DNA of 64,000 nt from Porticoccus sp965660005 (GCF_965660005.1 NZ_CBFHYF010000004.1:25350-89349), one strand, 5' to 3'. Counted from the first letter of the stretch, positions 34,913 through 44,462 are shown. Notes: generated by a model from the letters alone, not told the origin. Made by a program: numbers and translations.

Positions 34913-35311
34913 TCAATCCCAGAAGCGCCACCACTTGCGGCTGTGTTCCTGGCGCAGGTCCTGGCCCTGCTCAGAGCCTTTGCCAAGCTCTTTGCGCTCC
35001 TGCTCTGCTTTCATTTCCCGCTGTTTTTCCATCTCTCTGGACATTTCCCTGTCACGATCCTCGCGGGGATCATGGTCATCGCGGTCAGGATCACGCAGAC
35101 GCCGCTGCTCCTCTGACATATCCCTTTTCTGCTCCATTTCCCTGATCAGTTTTTTTTCCTGCTGTTGCCCGGTTTCACGAATCACCGACGCCTCGTCTTC
35201 CATAACACCTTTACCACCCCCGGCACCCTCCGGCTTTTTAGCCAGGGTCATGGAGGTAACACCAACGCCCAGTATGGCAACCGTTGCGATCGACATGACT
35301 ACCTTTTTCAT
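34913..35311 (-). CDS. secreted, highly charged coiled-coil protein of unknown function
   Basis: 132 residues. A signal peptide (MKKVVMSIATVAILGVGVTSM...LAK) precedes a gly-rich linker (GAGGGKG) and a body dominated by Glu, Arg, Asp and Lys, such as RDPDRDDHDPREDRDREM and MEKQREMKAEQERKEL. It ends in aromatic RKWWRFWD. The ATG at 35311 has GAGGAGAA 7 bases upstream. No known domain recognised. Probably periplasmic, extended or coiled-coil. Confidence 0.7.
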   Translation of the reverse strand: MKKVVMSIATVAILGVGVTSMTLAKKPEGAGGGKGVMEDEASVIRETGQQQEKKLIREMEQKRDMSEEQRRLRDPDRDDHDPREDRDREMSREMEKQREMKAEQERKELGKGSEQGQDLRQEHSRKWWRFWD

Positions 35312-35359
35312 CCTGTTCTCCTCGATTTTTTTCAAACAGCAGTGGCCCTGTCGGGTTCA

Positions 35360-35608
35360 CTATTTTTGCAATTGTCGGTAAAGCAGCAAAATCAGAATGG
35401 CACCCACAGTCGCTGTGGCGATACCTGCCAAACTGAAGCCACCGGCACCACCGAAGCCCAATAGTGAACCCACCCAGCCACCGACAAAAGCACCGGCAAT
35501 ACCCAGCAGCACCGTGAGAATAAACCCGCCACCATCCCTGCCGGGAATGATCCATTTGGCAAGAATGCCGGCCACCAGACCAAGTACAACCCACAAAAGA
35601 ATACCCAT
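35360..35608 (-). CDS. GlsB/YeaQ/YmgE family membrane protein
   Basis: 82 residues and three hydrophobic segments: MGILLWVVLGLVAGILAKWI, then the conserved PGRDGGGFILTVLLGIAGAFVGGWVG (in part), then ATATVGAILILLLYRQLQK. The ATG at 35608 has GGGAGA 6 bases upstream. This family is often linked to stress responses; function unknown. Confidence 0.9.
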   Translation of the reverse strand: MGILLWVVLGLVAGILAKWIIPGRDGGGFILTVLLGIAGAFVGGWVGSLLGFGGAGGFSLAGIATATVGAILILLLYRQLQK

Positions 35609-35634
35609 TTGTGTCTCCCTGTAAGTTATAGAAT

Positions 35635-35662
35635 AAAAAAGGCTCCTCAGTTGGAGCCTTTT
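35635..35662 (-). terminator. rho-independent terminator after the MscS-family gene
   Basis: On the minus strand AAAAGGCTCC, a 6-base loop and GGAGCCTTTTTT. It begins 12 bp after the mechanosensitive channel stop and precedes the GlsB/YeaQ-type gene. Confidence 0.85.
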
Positions 35663-35673
35663 CCTAAGGGCTG

Positions 35674-36480
35674 TCAAGCGTTCTCAGCCACCTGGTATAA
35701 ATGCACATCGCGCTGCGGGAATGGAATGGAAATCTGCTCCTGATCGAGGCGCTTCTTGATGGCCTCGGTGAGATCCCAGTAGACCCCCCAGTAGTCTCCA
35801 GTAGCAACCCAGGGACGAACAATGAGATTGACACTGCTGTCCGCCAACTGGGTGACCGCGATATTCGGGACCGGATCTGCCAGCACCCGCGTGTCCGCTT
35901 CAACGACGTCACGCAGTACCGCCTTCGCCTTGTCGATATCATCACCGTAACTGATACCGATCACCAGATCGACCCGGCGGGTATCGTGGGTGGAATAGTT
36001 GGTAATAGTGCCACTCATCACCTGGCCATTGGGAATTACAATCCTTTTGTTATCCGGGGTGTTCAATTCAGTTGTGAACACCAGTATTTTCGCCACCGTA
36101 CCACCGACACCAGCCACTTCGACATAATCTCCGACACGGAGGGGGCGGAATATCAGAATCAACACACCAGCGGCAAAATTGGCCAGCGAACCCTGCAGAG
36201 CCAGGCCAACGGCAAGACCGGCAGCACCGACGACCGCCACCAAGGAGGCCGTATGCACACCCAACTGACCCAGGGCTGCAATACAGACAAACGCCAACAG
36301 TGCATAGTAGACCATTGCAGAAACGAACTGCTGGATCGCCACATCCATGTCTTTCTTTTTCATCAAATTGGCGACCAGGCGCCTCAGCCAAGCCGCCACA
36401 AATTTACCCACAAAAAAGATAACGGCTGCTATGACAACCTTCAGGCCATAAAACAGAATGGCATTGCCTATCGTTTCCAT
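35674..36480 (-). CDS. mscS: small-conductance mechanosensitive channel, MscS family
   Basis: 268 residues. Three membrane segments, with the pore-lining TM3 glycine/alanine pattern AAGLAVGLALQGSLANFAAG, then the beta domain (RPLRVGDYVEVAGVGGTV ... RIVIPNGQVMSGTITNYS) and alpha/beta C-domain. It releases solutes on hypo-osmotic shock. The ATG at 36480 (METIGNA) has GGAGAG upstream; ATG at 36492 is possible. Probably the third gene of a leftward operon starting at 37105. Confidence 0.93.
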   Translation of the reverse strand: METIGNAILFYGLKVVIAAVIFFVGKFVAAWLRRLVANLMKKKDMDVAIQQFVSAMVYYALLAFVCIAALGQLGVHTASLVAVVGAAGLAVGLALQGSLANFAAGVLILIFRPLRVGDYVEVAGVGGTVAKILVFTTELNTPDNKRIVIPNGQVMSGTITNYSTHDTRRVDLVIGISYGDDIDKAKAVLRDVVEADTRVLADPVPNIAVTQLADSSVNLIVRPWVATGDYWGVYWDLTEAIKKRLDQEQISIPFPQRDVHLYQVAENA

Positions 36481-36502
36481 CACACTCTCCATCAAGTAAA
36501 CA

Positions 36503-36889
36503 TCAGTTTCGGCTGCAATCAGTCTCCGCTAACAGCGATTCAGCCAGATCGTTGTTATATCGCAAAACGATGCGTTGAGAGTAAAACAGCGCCGGCAGCT
36601 CGATCAGGGTGATCGTGATCAGCAAACCAAACCCCCAGGACCACTGACCATTGAGCAGGCAAACGAGGCCCGCCAGAAAAACAACCAGATTGGTCGTGCC
36701 ACGAATCCAGCGCCCGAGATAAAAATGGTGCAGCCCGGCGAGAAACAAATAGTTCAGCACCGCGTAGCTGTCCGGATCTTTGAGGCGCCGCACCATGCGC
36801 CCGTAAAGAATTTTGCGCTGTATCGCGGGGAGCACTGCAATCCGATTGCGAAGCTGGTCTTCCCGGTATTGTTCGTCGCGCAGGGTCAC
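36503..36889 (-). CDS. TM2-domain-like small membrane protein
   Basis: 128 residues. A basic N-terminal region leads to DPDSYAVLNYLFLAGLHHFYLGR, resembling the TM2 motif, and then a second pair of hydrophobic segments and LIEL near residue 100. Start is GTG at 36889, 3 bp past the upstream stop, so translational coupling is likely. Function unknown. Confidence 0.75.
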   Translation of the reverse strand: MTLRDEQYREDQLRNRIAVLPAIQRKILYGRMVRRLKDPDSYAVLNYLFLAGLHHFYLGRWIRGTTNLVVFLAGLVCLLNGQWSWGFGLLITITLIELPALFYSQRIVLRYNNDLAESLLAETDCSRN

Positions 36890-36892
36890 CCG

Positions 36893-37105
36893 TTACTTAC
36901 CCAGGGTGACAATAACGGTTTCCCGTGCCCAGAAAAGCCAGAAGCGACGCTTTTCCACTACCTGAAACACCAGTTGCCAACCCTCGGCCACCTGCTCGTT
37001 GAGTACCGCTTCCATTTTTTTCAGGAGGAAACCGGACGCGCCGAGAAAAACCGTTCCCAGCGCGCCCTCACTGATGGCGATCACCTTGTATTGACTGAAT
37101 GCCAT
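36893..37105 (-). CDS. small conserved hypothetical protein
   Basis: 70 residues: MAFSQYKVIAISEGALGTVFLGASGF, then MEAVLNEQVAEGWQLVFQVVEKRRFWLFWARETVIVTLGK. The pattern YKV...LNEQVAEGWQLV...VIVTL is that of DUF4177-like proteins. No membrane helix is certain. It precedes the TM2-like gene by 3 bp. Confidence 0.7.
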   Translation of the reverse strand: MAFSQYKVIAISEGALGTVFLGASGFLLKKMEAVLNEQVAEGWQLVFQVVEKRRFWLFWARETVIVTLGK

Positions 37106-37141
37106 GCGGGTTTTCTGTCTCCTCTCCTGCCAAAACCCGGT

Positions 37142-37306
37142 TTAAGCCAACGTCACCCAAAGTGCATGCAGGATACCTGGCACCCAGAAAAACAAACAGA
37201 GCACAACATTGATAAGCAGGTCCTTCCCGGCACCTTTTTTGAGAAACACTGCCAGTGGTGGCAGTAACAGTGACGCAATAATCAACAACACTTTATTATT
37301 ATCTAT
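37142..37306 (-). CDS. YqaE/Pmp3 family membrane protein, apparent ATA start
   Basis: A 54-codon gene too short and without ATG for routine calling. The minus-strand frame reads xDNNKVLLIIASLLLPPLAVF, then LKKGAGKDLLINVVLCLFFW and VPGILHALWVTLA, a full match to the two-helix YqaE/Pmp3 pattern including PP, KG and PG-IHA-W. The codon at the expected start is ATA, with AGAGGA 7 bases upstream, so initiation at ATA or a mutated ATG are both possible. The next in-frame option, GTG at 37291, lies far from the ribosome site. Lies in the otherwise gene-free stretch 37106-37425. Confidence 0.8.
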   Translation of the reverse strand: MDNNKVLLIIASLLLPPLAVFLKKGAGKDLLINVVLCLFFWVPGILHALWVTLA

Positions 37307-37425
37307 CTGATCATCCTCTGAACGAGATTTATACGTTGGGCCGCAGCCCTGCCTGAACTGTTTTTAATATAGTGAAAATAACCCTGCCGGTAAACAGCTA
37401 ACCGGACAGCAAGCCCAAATGGAAA

Positions 37426-39681
37426 TTAATCAATCCCGACCACCTCCACCCTGTCCACTTTCTGAAAGCCCCGGGGCAATTTATTGCCACGACGGCCCCG
37501 TTCACCCCGGTAATGTTCAAGATCACCGATCTTGATATTCAGATGGCGCTTACCTGAGTACACCAACAATTGCTGCGCCGGGGTCACGACCGCCACAGCC
37601 ACCATAAACTCCTCCCGGGACTGAACTCTGGATGAGGAAATACTGATGATTTTGTTGCCTTTGCCACGGGCCAACCGGGGCAGATCCGCCAACGGAAAAG
37701 CCAACATGCGGCCCTCGTTGCTCACGGCGACTACCAGGCTGTTTTCACGGTCAAAAATCGCCACCGGTTTTACTACCCGGCCACCCCTGGGAATCGTCAG
37801 AGTAGTTTTACCCGCCCGATTTTTACTGTGCAGATCGGCCAGATTTGCCATAAAACCGTAACCGGCATCGGTCGCCATCAGTACCTGCTGCGAATCATCT
37901 CCCATGATCACGCTCACAAGATTGGCACCGGAGGGAGGGTTCAGGCGGCCGGTGACCGGCTCACCCTGCCCCCTCGCCGAGGGCAGACTGTGGGCTGCGA
38001 GTGAATAGGTTCGGCCAGTGGAATCCAGTAACACCGCCGACTGGTTACTGCGCCCCCTGGCCGCACAGAGAAAGCGATCACCGGACTTATAACTGAGCGA
38101 CAGGCAGTCAACCTCATGGCCTTTGGCAGCCCGTATCCAGCCTTTTTCCGATAACACCACCGTGACCGGCTCGGACACCAGCAGCTCGGTTTCAGAGAAT
38201 GCCTTTGCCTCCTCTCGACGGGTCAGTGGCGAGCGACGCTCATCGCCAAACTCATCGGCCACGGCCAGTAGCTCGTCGCGCACCAGGGTCTTGAGGCGCT
38301 TTGCAGAACCGAGAATTTTTTCCAGCACGATTTTTTCCACTGCCAGTGCTTCCTGCTCGGCACGAATTCGAACCTCTTCCAGCCGGGCCAGCTGGCGCAG
38401 CTTGGTATCGAGAATATACTCTGCCTGGGTATCACTGAGACCGAAACGCTGGATCAATACCGGTTTTGGCTCGTCCTCACTGCGAATAATATGAATCACT
38501 TCATCGATATTCAAAAAGGCGATCAACAGGCCTTCCAGCAGGTGGAGTCGGTGATCCACTTTGTCCAGCCGGAATTGTAGGCGACGGCGCACAGTATCCA
38601 TGCGATAGGCCAGCCACTCGGCAAGAATTTTGTTGAGCGGTTTTACTTCCGGGCGACCATCCACCCCGATCATATTGAGATTAACCCGATAGTTTTTTTC
38701 CAGATCCGTGGTGGCAAACAAATGTTGCATCAGTCCGTCCAGATCAATCCGGTTGGAGCGGGGCACAATCACCAGCCGGGTCGGGTTCTCGTGATCGGAT
38801 TCATCGCGCAAATCCGCGACCATCGGCAACTTTTTGGCCTGCATCTGGGCGGCAATCTGCTCCAGCACCTTGGCTCCTGACACCTGAAAAGGCAGCCCGG
38901 TAACAATGATGTCGCCCTGTTCCGGCTGCCAGACGGCACGCATCTTCAAGCTCCCCCGGCCCGTCTCATAAGTTCTGAGAATTTCTTCACGGGGCGTGAT
39001 GATTTCCGCCTCCGTGGGATAATCCGGTCCCTGGATATGCTCACACAATTCCGCCGTGGTAGCGTTGGGTTGATCCAGCAAGCGCACACAGGCACTGATG
39101 AGCTCTCCAAGATTGTGTGGCGGAATATCCGTGGCCATGCCCACGGCAATACCGGTCGTGCCATTCAACAGCACGTGGGGGGCGCGGGCCGGTAGCGTGA
39201 TGGGCTCATCAAGGGTCCCGTCAAAATTGGCTTTCCAGTCAACCGTACCCTGGGCCAATTCCGCCAACAGCAGCTCGGCAAAATGCGCCAGTTTCGATTC
39301 CGTATAACGCATCGCTGCAAAAGACTTGGGATCATCGGACGAACCCCAGTTGCCTTGACCGTCCACCAGCGGATAACGATAGGAAAAGGGCTGCGCCATC
39401 AATACCATCGCCTCATAGGCAGCACTGTCGCCGTGGGGGTGGAATTTGCCGATAACGTCACCCACCGTGCGGGCGGATTTTTTGTGCTTGGCAGTGGACT
39501 TGAGTCCCAGTTCGCTCATGGCATAAATGATTCGCCGTTGAACCGGCTTCAACCCGTCACCGACGTGTGGCAATGCCCGGTCAAGAATCACATACATGGA
39601 ATAATCGAGATAGGCTTTTTCCGCATAGTTGCGCAGCGGTATCTGCTCGATCGCCGGATTAATAGTCGTGGTCTCTGTCAT
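37426..39681 (-). CDS. parC: DNA topoisomerase IV subunit A
   Basis: Decatenates sister chromosomes with ParE. 751 residues: N-terminal MTETTTINPAIEQIPLRNY and YAEKAYLDYSMYVILDRALP, the quinolone region HPHGDSAAYEAMV (wild-type Ser and Glu), the catalytic Tyr in AAMRYTESKL (about 120), and a C-terminal blade domain with LNPPSGANLVS. Separated from parE here by the DUF748 gene, on the same strand. Confidence 0.97.
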   Translation of the reverse strand: MTETTTINPAIEQIPLRNYAEKAYLDYSMYVILDRALPHVGDGLKPVQRRIIYAMSELGLKSTAKHKKSARTVGDVIGKFHPHGDSAAYEAMVLMAQPFSYRYPLVDGQGNWGSSDDPKSFAAMRYTESKLAHFAELLLAELAQGTVDWKANFDGTLDEPITLPARAPHVLLNGTTGIAVGMATDIPPHNLGELISACVRLLDQPNATTAELCEHIQGPDYPTEAEIITPREEILRTYETGRGSLKMRAVWQPEQGDIIVTGLPFQVSGAKVLEQIAAQMQAKKLPMVADLRDESDHENPTRLVIVPRSNRIDLDGLMQHLFATTDLEKNYRVNLNMIGVDGRPEVKPLNKILAEWLAYRMDTVRRRLQFRLDKVDHRLHLLEGLLIAFLNIDEVIHIIRSEDEPKPVLIQRFGLSDTQAEYILDTKLRQLARLEEVRIRAEQEALAVEKIVLEKILGSAKRLKTLVRDELLAVADEFGDERRSPLTRREEAKAFSETELLVSEPVTVVLSEKGWIRAAKGHEVDCLSLSYKSGDRFLCAARGRSNQSAVLLDSTGRTYSLAAHSLPSARGQGEPVTGRLNPPSGANLVSVIMGDDSQQVLMATDAGYGFMANLADLHSKNRAGKTTLTIPRGGRVVKPVAIFDRENSLVVAVSNEGRMLAFPLADLPRLARGKGNKIISISSSRVQSREEFMVAVAVVTPAQQLLVYSGKRHLNIKIGDLEHYRGERGRRGNKLPRGFQKVDRVEVVGID

Positions 39682-39801
39682 AAATTTTACTGCTCACGGT
39701 GTTACAACGGGCTGTTCAATTATGTATTACTGGCCGATGCTGATGGACATTTCCGGCCGCAAGGTGCTGCTCTGGTCAAATTTACCGGTACAGAGAATCA
39801 T

Positions 39802-42534
39802 TTACCCCGGATCAACATTGCGATCAATCAGGTACTGCTTCGCGGCGGCCGTGCGCTGATTGGCCAGCGCAGCGAGCTCGGCAGATTGCTCCGTCGTGGT
39901 TTCGGGAAGCGGGAAATTTTCCGCCGATGACTGCAGGGTTACCAAATCATCCGATGAAAATTGCGCGGCCCAATCCCGCAAAGTTGCGGGTGCGCAGAAG
40001 ATCAGTTGCAGCTGCCGACGTTTTTGCAACATATCCGAAAGACGATTCAGGTTGGCTTCGCCGGCATCATCCAGCACCGTCGTACCCGGCTCAAACCCCA
40101 AAGGTTCAAACCCCATTCCGGCCAGACCATCACCGATCAGGGTCTTCATCACCAGTCCAAAGGGCAAGTAGTAATTAATCACTGTCTCCTTAATCACTTT
40201 GAACATGACTTTGTTGACAATATGCCTGATGGAAAAGCTCGGTGAATTGACATTGCCACTGATCGGCAGTTTCAGTTCAATCATGCCATTGTCATCGCGC
40301 AACAATGACAGGGCGAACTCCAATGGCACACCCAATTCACTGGCACCGGCGTCGAGATCGGCTTTGCTCACCGGTGACACCTGTAGCTTGTGGAACTGTG
40401 TAGTGACTGTTGCATCAATAGCATCGTCGCGAATATCGACCCTGATGTCGGCATCTACCAGTCCCTGATCGAGGTTATACCCGCTGAATTTCTTTGCGTA
40501 ACCGGAAATATCACGCACATCAATACCTTTGATTTCACCATTAATCAGGGTGGACAATGTGTCACCAAAGGGGACGAGCTGACCGGACATGGACAATGCG
40601 CCAAACTGATTCAGGGCCATGTTCAGACTCACATCGGCACGGGCATCCGGCCGGGTACCGTCAAGATGGGCGACATGCAAATCAAGCCCGGTAAAGCGTT
40701 GATCCAGCGGTGGCGATACACTTTCATCCAGTATGCGCAACTGCCCCTGGCGGCCAAGCAGCAGCGATCCCAACCGTATCTTTAGTGGCGGATCGCTATC
40801 TGTTACAGCCTGCCCTGGCCGATCCTCCGACTCACCACCCTGCCCCAGCAAAATAGCGAGTTCGCTGAGCATCAGCAGGATTCCGTCAGCATCGCGGTGC
40901 ACAAAAACCTCGGGGTCACTCAACTCGATCCTGCCCAGACTGAGCGTGGCAGCATTTTTTGCCAGCTTATCCAGCAATAATCGCGGAATTTGCACATAGT
41001 GATCTGCTTGGGAAGTGCCTGAGGCAGGTGTGAGGAAAGCCACCGTAGAGGCTTCCAGCCGGGCCAGCTCAATCTGATCGCCAGCAAGTTTCAGCTGTTG
41101 CAGCCCGAGCGAATCCAGTGACAGCAACTCACGATCGGCGAAAACAGCCAGCGAACCCAATTGCAAGTCACCCAGCTCAAAACCCATGGCAGCCGAGTTC
41201 CCGGCTGACGAATCAACCGCTTCTGCGACATCAGTATTTTTTTCCGACGCCGGCACAAGCTGGCGAATCAGTGTTGGCGCAAACACTACTTTCCCCTGCG
41301 GGTCAGTCTGGAGGCGCACCTGAAGATCGCCCAGCGACAGCCCGGCGACAGCAATATCCCGGTCCACATCAAGGTTCTGTATCTCGAGACGATCCAACGC
41401 CAATGCATCCTCTGTCCCGGGGAGCAGGCTGAGACGACCGAGGATCAGGGCATCCAACGCCACCGCGCTACCCGCCAGTTGCAGATCGCTGAACCGCAGT
41501 TCTCCGGCGGACAATAGCGGCCGGTCGGCACCGATATCGAGTTGCCGCAGGGCAAATTGCTTTAACGTAATCTGCTTTCCGTCAGTATCTTCACCCTTAT
41601 CGGTGGCCGTCTGGGCGGGGGTTTCGGGAGACAGCTGACCGATACGCTTCAGCAGTGCCGGCGCAAACACCAGACGAGTGGCCTGATCGAGCTCCAGTCC
41701 AACAGCAATGGTATCGAGCGAGAGACGCTCCAGTGCCAGATTTTCCGCTGCATCCAGTCCAATCAGCGTCAACTGATTCAGTTGCAGTGCCGCAGTATCT
41801 CCCGGCAACAGTCCCAACGATTGAAGATGGATCTTGTCCAGCTGCCAGCGAGCCATATCAAGGCTGTTGACGCCGGTAACGGCCAGTGATTCAACGGCCG
41901 CCAATGCCAACGGGTCGAGCCGATCAAACCAGCGCAACCCCGTAACCGATACACCGGGTAGCGACAGGGAGGGTGTCTCGCCCAAGGTCATGGCGAGATC
42001 ATCGAACGATAATGCCTCCAGCCCGGCACACTGATTTGCCTGCTGCTCCCCGCGTTCATTGATCACCAGATAACAAAACGTCAGATCACGAAGCTGAAAC
42101 TGTCTCAACTGCAATTGCTGAAACAGTGGCGAGGTTTCCACCTCCTTTTCTGCCTCCTCGTCAGTGGCGGGTAACGCGATACCACCTACCCGCCAGCCAG
42201 AGGCTGTCGCGGCCAGATCAACTGCCACGCCATCAAGCAATACTTCCTCGATGTAAAGACTGCTTTCAAACAGGGGATTCCAGTCAATATTCAATAACAG
42301 CTGGTCGAGCCTCAGTCGCTCTCCATCAGGAGATTCGATTCGGACATTATTGATCTGAACCGTACCCAACATCGAGCGAATTTCCACATAGCCAATAGTG
42401 GCATCCAGCCCCTGCTGTTCCAGCCAGGCAACACCTTGCCAGCGAATCATAAATGGCAGCAGTGAAAGCGTCAGAACCACCAACAGCACTGTACTGATCA
42501 GGCTCCAGCGGAGGAATATCAGTAATTTTTTCAT
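39802..42534 (-). CDS. DUF748/AsmA-like large membrane-anchored protein, probable premature TAA
   Basis: About 910 residues. One N-terminal helix (MKKLLIFLRWSLISTVLLVV) precedes a long repetitive beta-rich chain with LDLHVAHLDG, DISGYAKKFSGYNLDQG and INYYLPFGLVMKTL, typical of AsmA-like inter-membrane lipid-transfer proteins. It ends at TAA 39802-39804 after DRNVDPG, but the same frame continues for 24 sense codons (MILCTGKFDQSS then TLRPEMSISIGQ) to a stop at 39727, matching the family's usual LC...RP tail. The ATG at 42534 has GGGAGAA upstream. It sits between parE and parC. Confidence 0.85.
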   Translation of the reverse strand: MKKLLIFLRWSLISTVLLVVLTLSLLPFMIRWQGVAWLEQQGLDATIGYVEIRSMLGTVQINNVRIESPDGERLRLDQLLLNIDWNPLFESSLYIEEVLLDGVAVDLAATASGWRVGGIALPATDEEAEKEVETSPLFQQLQLRQFQLRDLTFCYLVINERGEQQANQCAGLEALSFDDLAMTLGETPSLSLPGVSVTGLRWFDRLDPLALAAVESLAVTGVNSLDMARWQLDKIHLQSLGLLPGDTAALQLNQLTLIGLDAAENLALERLSLDTIAVGLELDQATRLVFAPALLKRIGQLSPETPAQTATDKGEDTDGKQITLKQFALRQLDIGADRPLLSAGELRFSDLQLAGSAVALDALILGRLSLLPGTEDALALDRLEIQNLDVDRDIAVAGLSLGDLQVRLQTDPQGKVVFAPTLIRQLVPASEKNTDVAEAVDSSAGNSAAMGFELGDLQLGSLAVFADRELLSLDSLGLQQLKLAGDQIELARLEASTVAFLTPASGTSQADHYVQIPRLLLDKLAKNAATLSLGRIELSDPEVFVHRDADGILLMLSELAILLGQGGESEDRPGQAVTDSDPPLKIRLGSLLLGRQGQLRILDESVSPPLDQRFTGLDLHVAHLDGTRPDARADVSLNMALNQFGALSMSGQLVPFGDTLSTLINGEIKGIDVRDISGYAKKFSGYNLDQGLVDADIRVDIRDDAIDATVTTQFHKLQVSPVSKADLDAGASELGVPLEFALSLLRDDNGMIELKLPISGNVNSPSFSIRHIVNKVMFKVIKETVINYYLPFGLVMKTLIGDGLAGMGFEPLGFEPGTTVLDDAGEANLNRLSDMLQKRRQLQLIFCAPATLRDWAAQFSSDDLVTLQSSAENFPLPETTTEQSAELAALANQRTAAAKQYLIDRNVDPG

Positions 42535-42575
42535 GATTTTTTCTCCCTGAAAAAACCCACTGAAATCATGCCCGG

Positions 42576-44462
42576 TTACTGCACATCGGCCAGATTTCCG
42601 CTTTGCTCCAGCCATTCCTTGCGGTCTGGCGCCCGCTTCTTCGACAACAACATGTCCAGCAGACTGTTGGTATCGTCACCGGCATCAATCGTCAACTGAA
42701 CGAGCCGCCGGGTATCCGGGTCCATGGTGGTCTCCCGCAACTGGATAGGGTTCATTTCACCCAGCCCCTTGAATCGCTGCACATTGACTTTGCCGCGCTT
42801 CTTCTCCGCCTCGATGCGATCCAGCAGGCCCCTTTTTTCCCCTTCATCCAGTGCGTAGTACACCTCCTTGCCCACATCAATCCGATACAGCGGTGGCATG
42901 GCCACATACACATGCCCCGCCGCCACGAGAGGCCGGAAGTGTCGCACAAACAGGGCGCACAGCAAGGTGGCAATGTGCAAGCCATCGGAATCCGCATCGG
43001 CAAGAATACAGATTTTATGGTATCTCAGTGCCTCCAGCCCCTCACTGGCCGGATCGATACCCAGCGCCACAGAGATATCATGCACCTCCTGGGAGGCGAG
43101 AATTTCCTGACTGTCCACCTCCCAGGTATTAAGAATTTTACCCCGCAATGGCATGATCGCCTGGAACTCCCGGTTGCGGGCCTGCTTGGCGGAGCCACCA
43201 GCGGAATCGCCCTCCACCAGGAACAATTCCGACAGCTCGGGGCTGGCGCTGGAGCAGTCTGCCAGCTTGCCGGGCAACGCCGGTCCCGCCGTTATGCGCT
43301 TGCGTGCGACCTTTTTGCTGTCCTTGAGCCGCCGCTGGGCGTTGTTGATGCAAAGCTCGGCAAGTTGCTCTGCATCCTCCGTATGCTGGTTCAGCCACAG
43401 ACTGAAGGAATCCTTGACCACGCCTGATACAAAAGCCGCTGCCTCGCGTGAGGATAGACGCTCTTTGGTCTGGCCGGAAAATTGCGGGTCTGCCAATTTC
43501 GACGAGAGGACAAAACAGCATTTATCCCAGATATCGTCCGGTGCCAACTTGATACCACGCGGCAGCAGATTGCGGAATTCACAGAATTCCCGCAGGGCTT
43601 CCAACAAGCCGGTACGCAACCCGTTGACATGGGTGCCACCCTGCAAAGTGGGGATCAGGTTAACGTAACTTTCCTGGGTCAACTCACCACCTTCCGGCAG
43701 CCACTGCAGCGCCCAGTCCGCGGCCTCACTCTCCGACGAATAACTGCCGGTGAAGGGCATTTTTGGCAACACTTCCCAACCCGCAGTCGCCCCTTGCAGA
43801 TAATCGGCGAGGCCATCCTCATAGCACCAGCTATCGGTTTCACCGCTGTTCTCATCGGTAAAATTCACCGTCAGCCCGGCACAGAGCACAGCCTTGGCAC
43901 GTAAAACATGCCGCAAGCGGGGAACCGAATATTTGACCGTATCGAAGTACTTCGGATCTGGTAAAAAGCGCAACTCGGTACCGGTATTGCGCTGACCACA
44001 ACTGTCCACCACTTTGAGATCGGAAACCTTGTCACCGCCGGCAAAACCCATGCGATAAACCTGGCCATCGCGGCGAATCGTCACTTCCAGCTTGCTGGAT
44101 AATGCATTCACCACCGAAACACCGACACCGTGCAGACCGCCGGAGAACTGATAATTTTTGTTGGAAAATTTGCCTCCCGCGTGCAGCGTGGCAAGAATCA
44201 CTTCCACCCCCGGCAAGCTCTGTTCCGGATGCATATCCACGGGCATGCCGCGGCCATTGTCAGCCACCGCGAGAGAGCCATCGCGGTAGAGCGTGACGTC
44301 GATCTTGCTGGCGTGACCGGCAAGGGCTTCGTCGACACTGTTGTCGATAACCTCCTGGGCAAGATGGTTGGGGCGGGTGGTATCCGTATACATTCCCGGA
44401 CGCTTTCTGACCGGATCAAGGCCTGTGAGAACTTCAATATCTTCAGCGGTATACTTATTCAT
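42576..44462 (-). CDS. parE: DNA topoisomerase IV subunit B
   Basis: ATPase subunit of topoisomerase IV, 628 residues. GHKL ATP site: EVIDNSVDEALAGHA, ADNGRGMPVD and GGLHGVGVSVVNALS. TOPRIM: FLVEGDSAGGSAKQARNR and LADADSDGLHIATLL, with the C-terminal HQRFKGLGEMNPIQL-type block. The ATG overlaps the yqiA stop (ATGA), and its own stop is followed 41 bp later by the DUF748 gene. Confidence 0.97.
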   Translation of the reverse strand: MNKYTAEDIEVLTGLDPVRKRPGMYTDTTRPNHLAQEVIDNSVDEALAGHASKIDVTLYRDGSLAVADNGRGMPVDMHPEQSLPGVEVILATLHAGGKFSNKNYQFSGGLHGVGVSVVNALSSKLEVTIRRDGQVYRMGFAGGDKVSDLKVVDSCGQRNTGTELRFLPDPKYFDTVKYSVPRLRHVLRAKAVLCAGLTVNFTDENSGETDSWCYEDGLADYLQGATAGWEVLPKMPFTGSYSSESEAADWALQWLPEGGELTQESYVNLIPTLQGGTHVNGLRTGLLEALREFCEFRNLLPRGIKLAPDDIWDKCCFVLSSKLADPQFSGQTKERLSSREAAAFVSGVVKDSFSLWLNQHTEDAEQLAELCINNAQRRLKDSKKVARKRITAGPALPGKLADCSSASPELSELFLVEGDSAGGSAKQARNREFQAIMPLRGKILNTWEVDSQEILASQEVHDISVALGIDPASEGLEALRYHKICILADADSDGLHIATLLCALFVRHFRPLVAAGHVYVAMPPLYRIDVGKEVYYALDEGEKRGLLDRIEAEKKRGKVNVQRFKGLGEMNPIQLRETTMDPDTRRLVQLTIDAGDDTNSLLDMLLSKKRAPDRKEWLEQSGNLADVQ

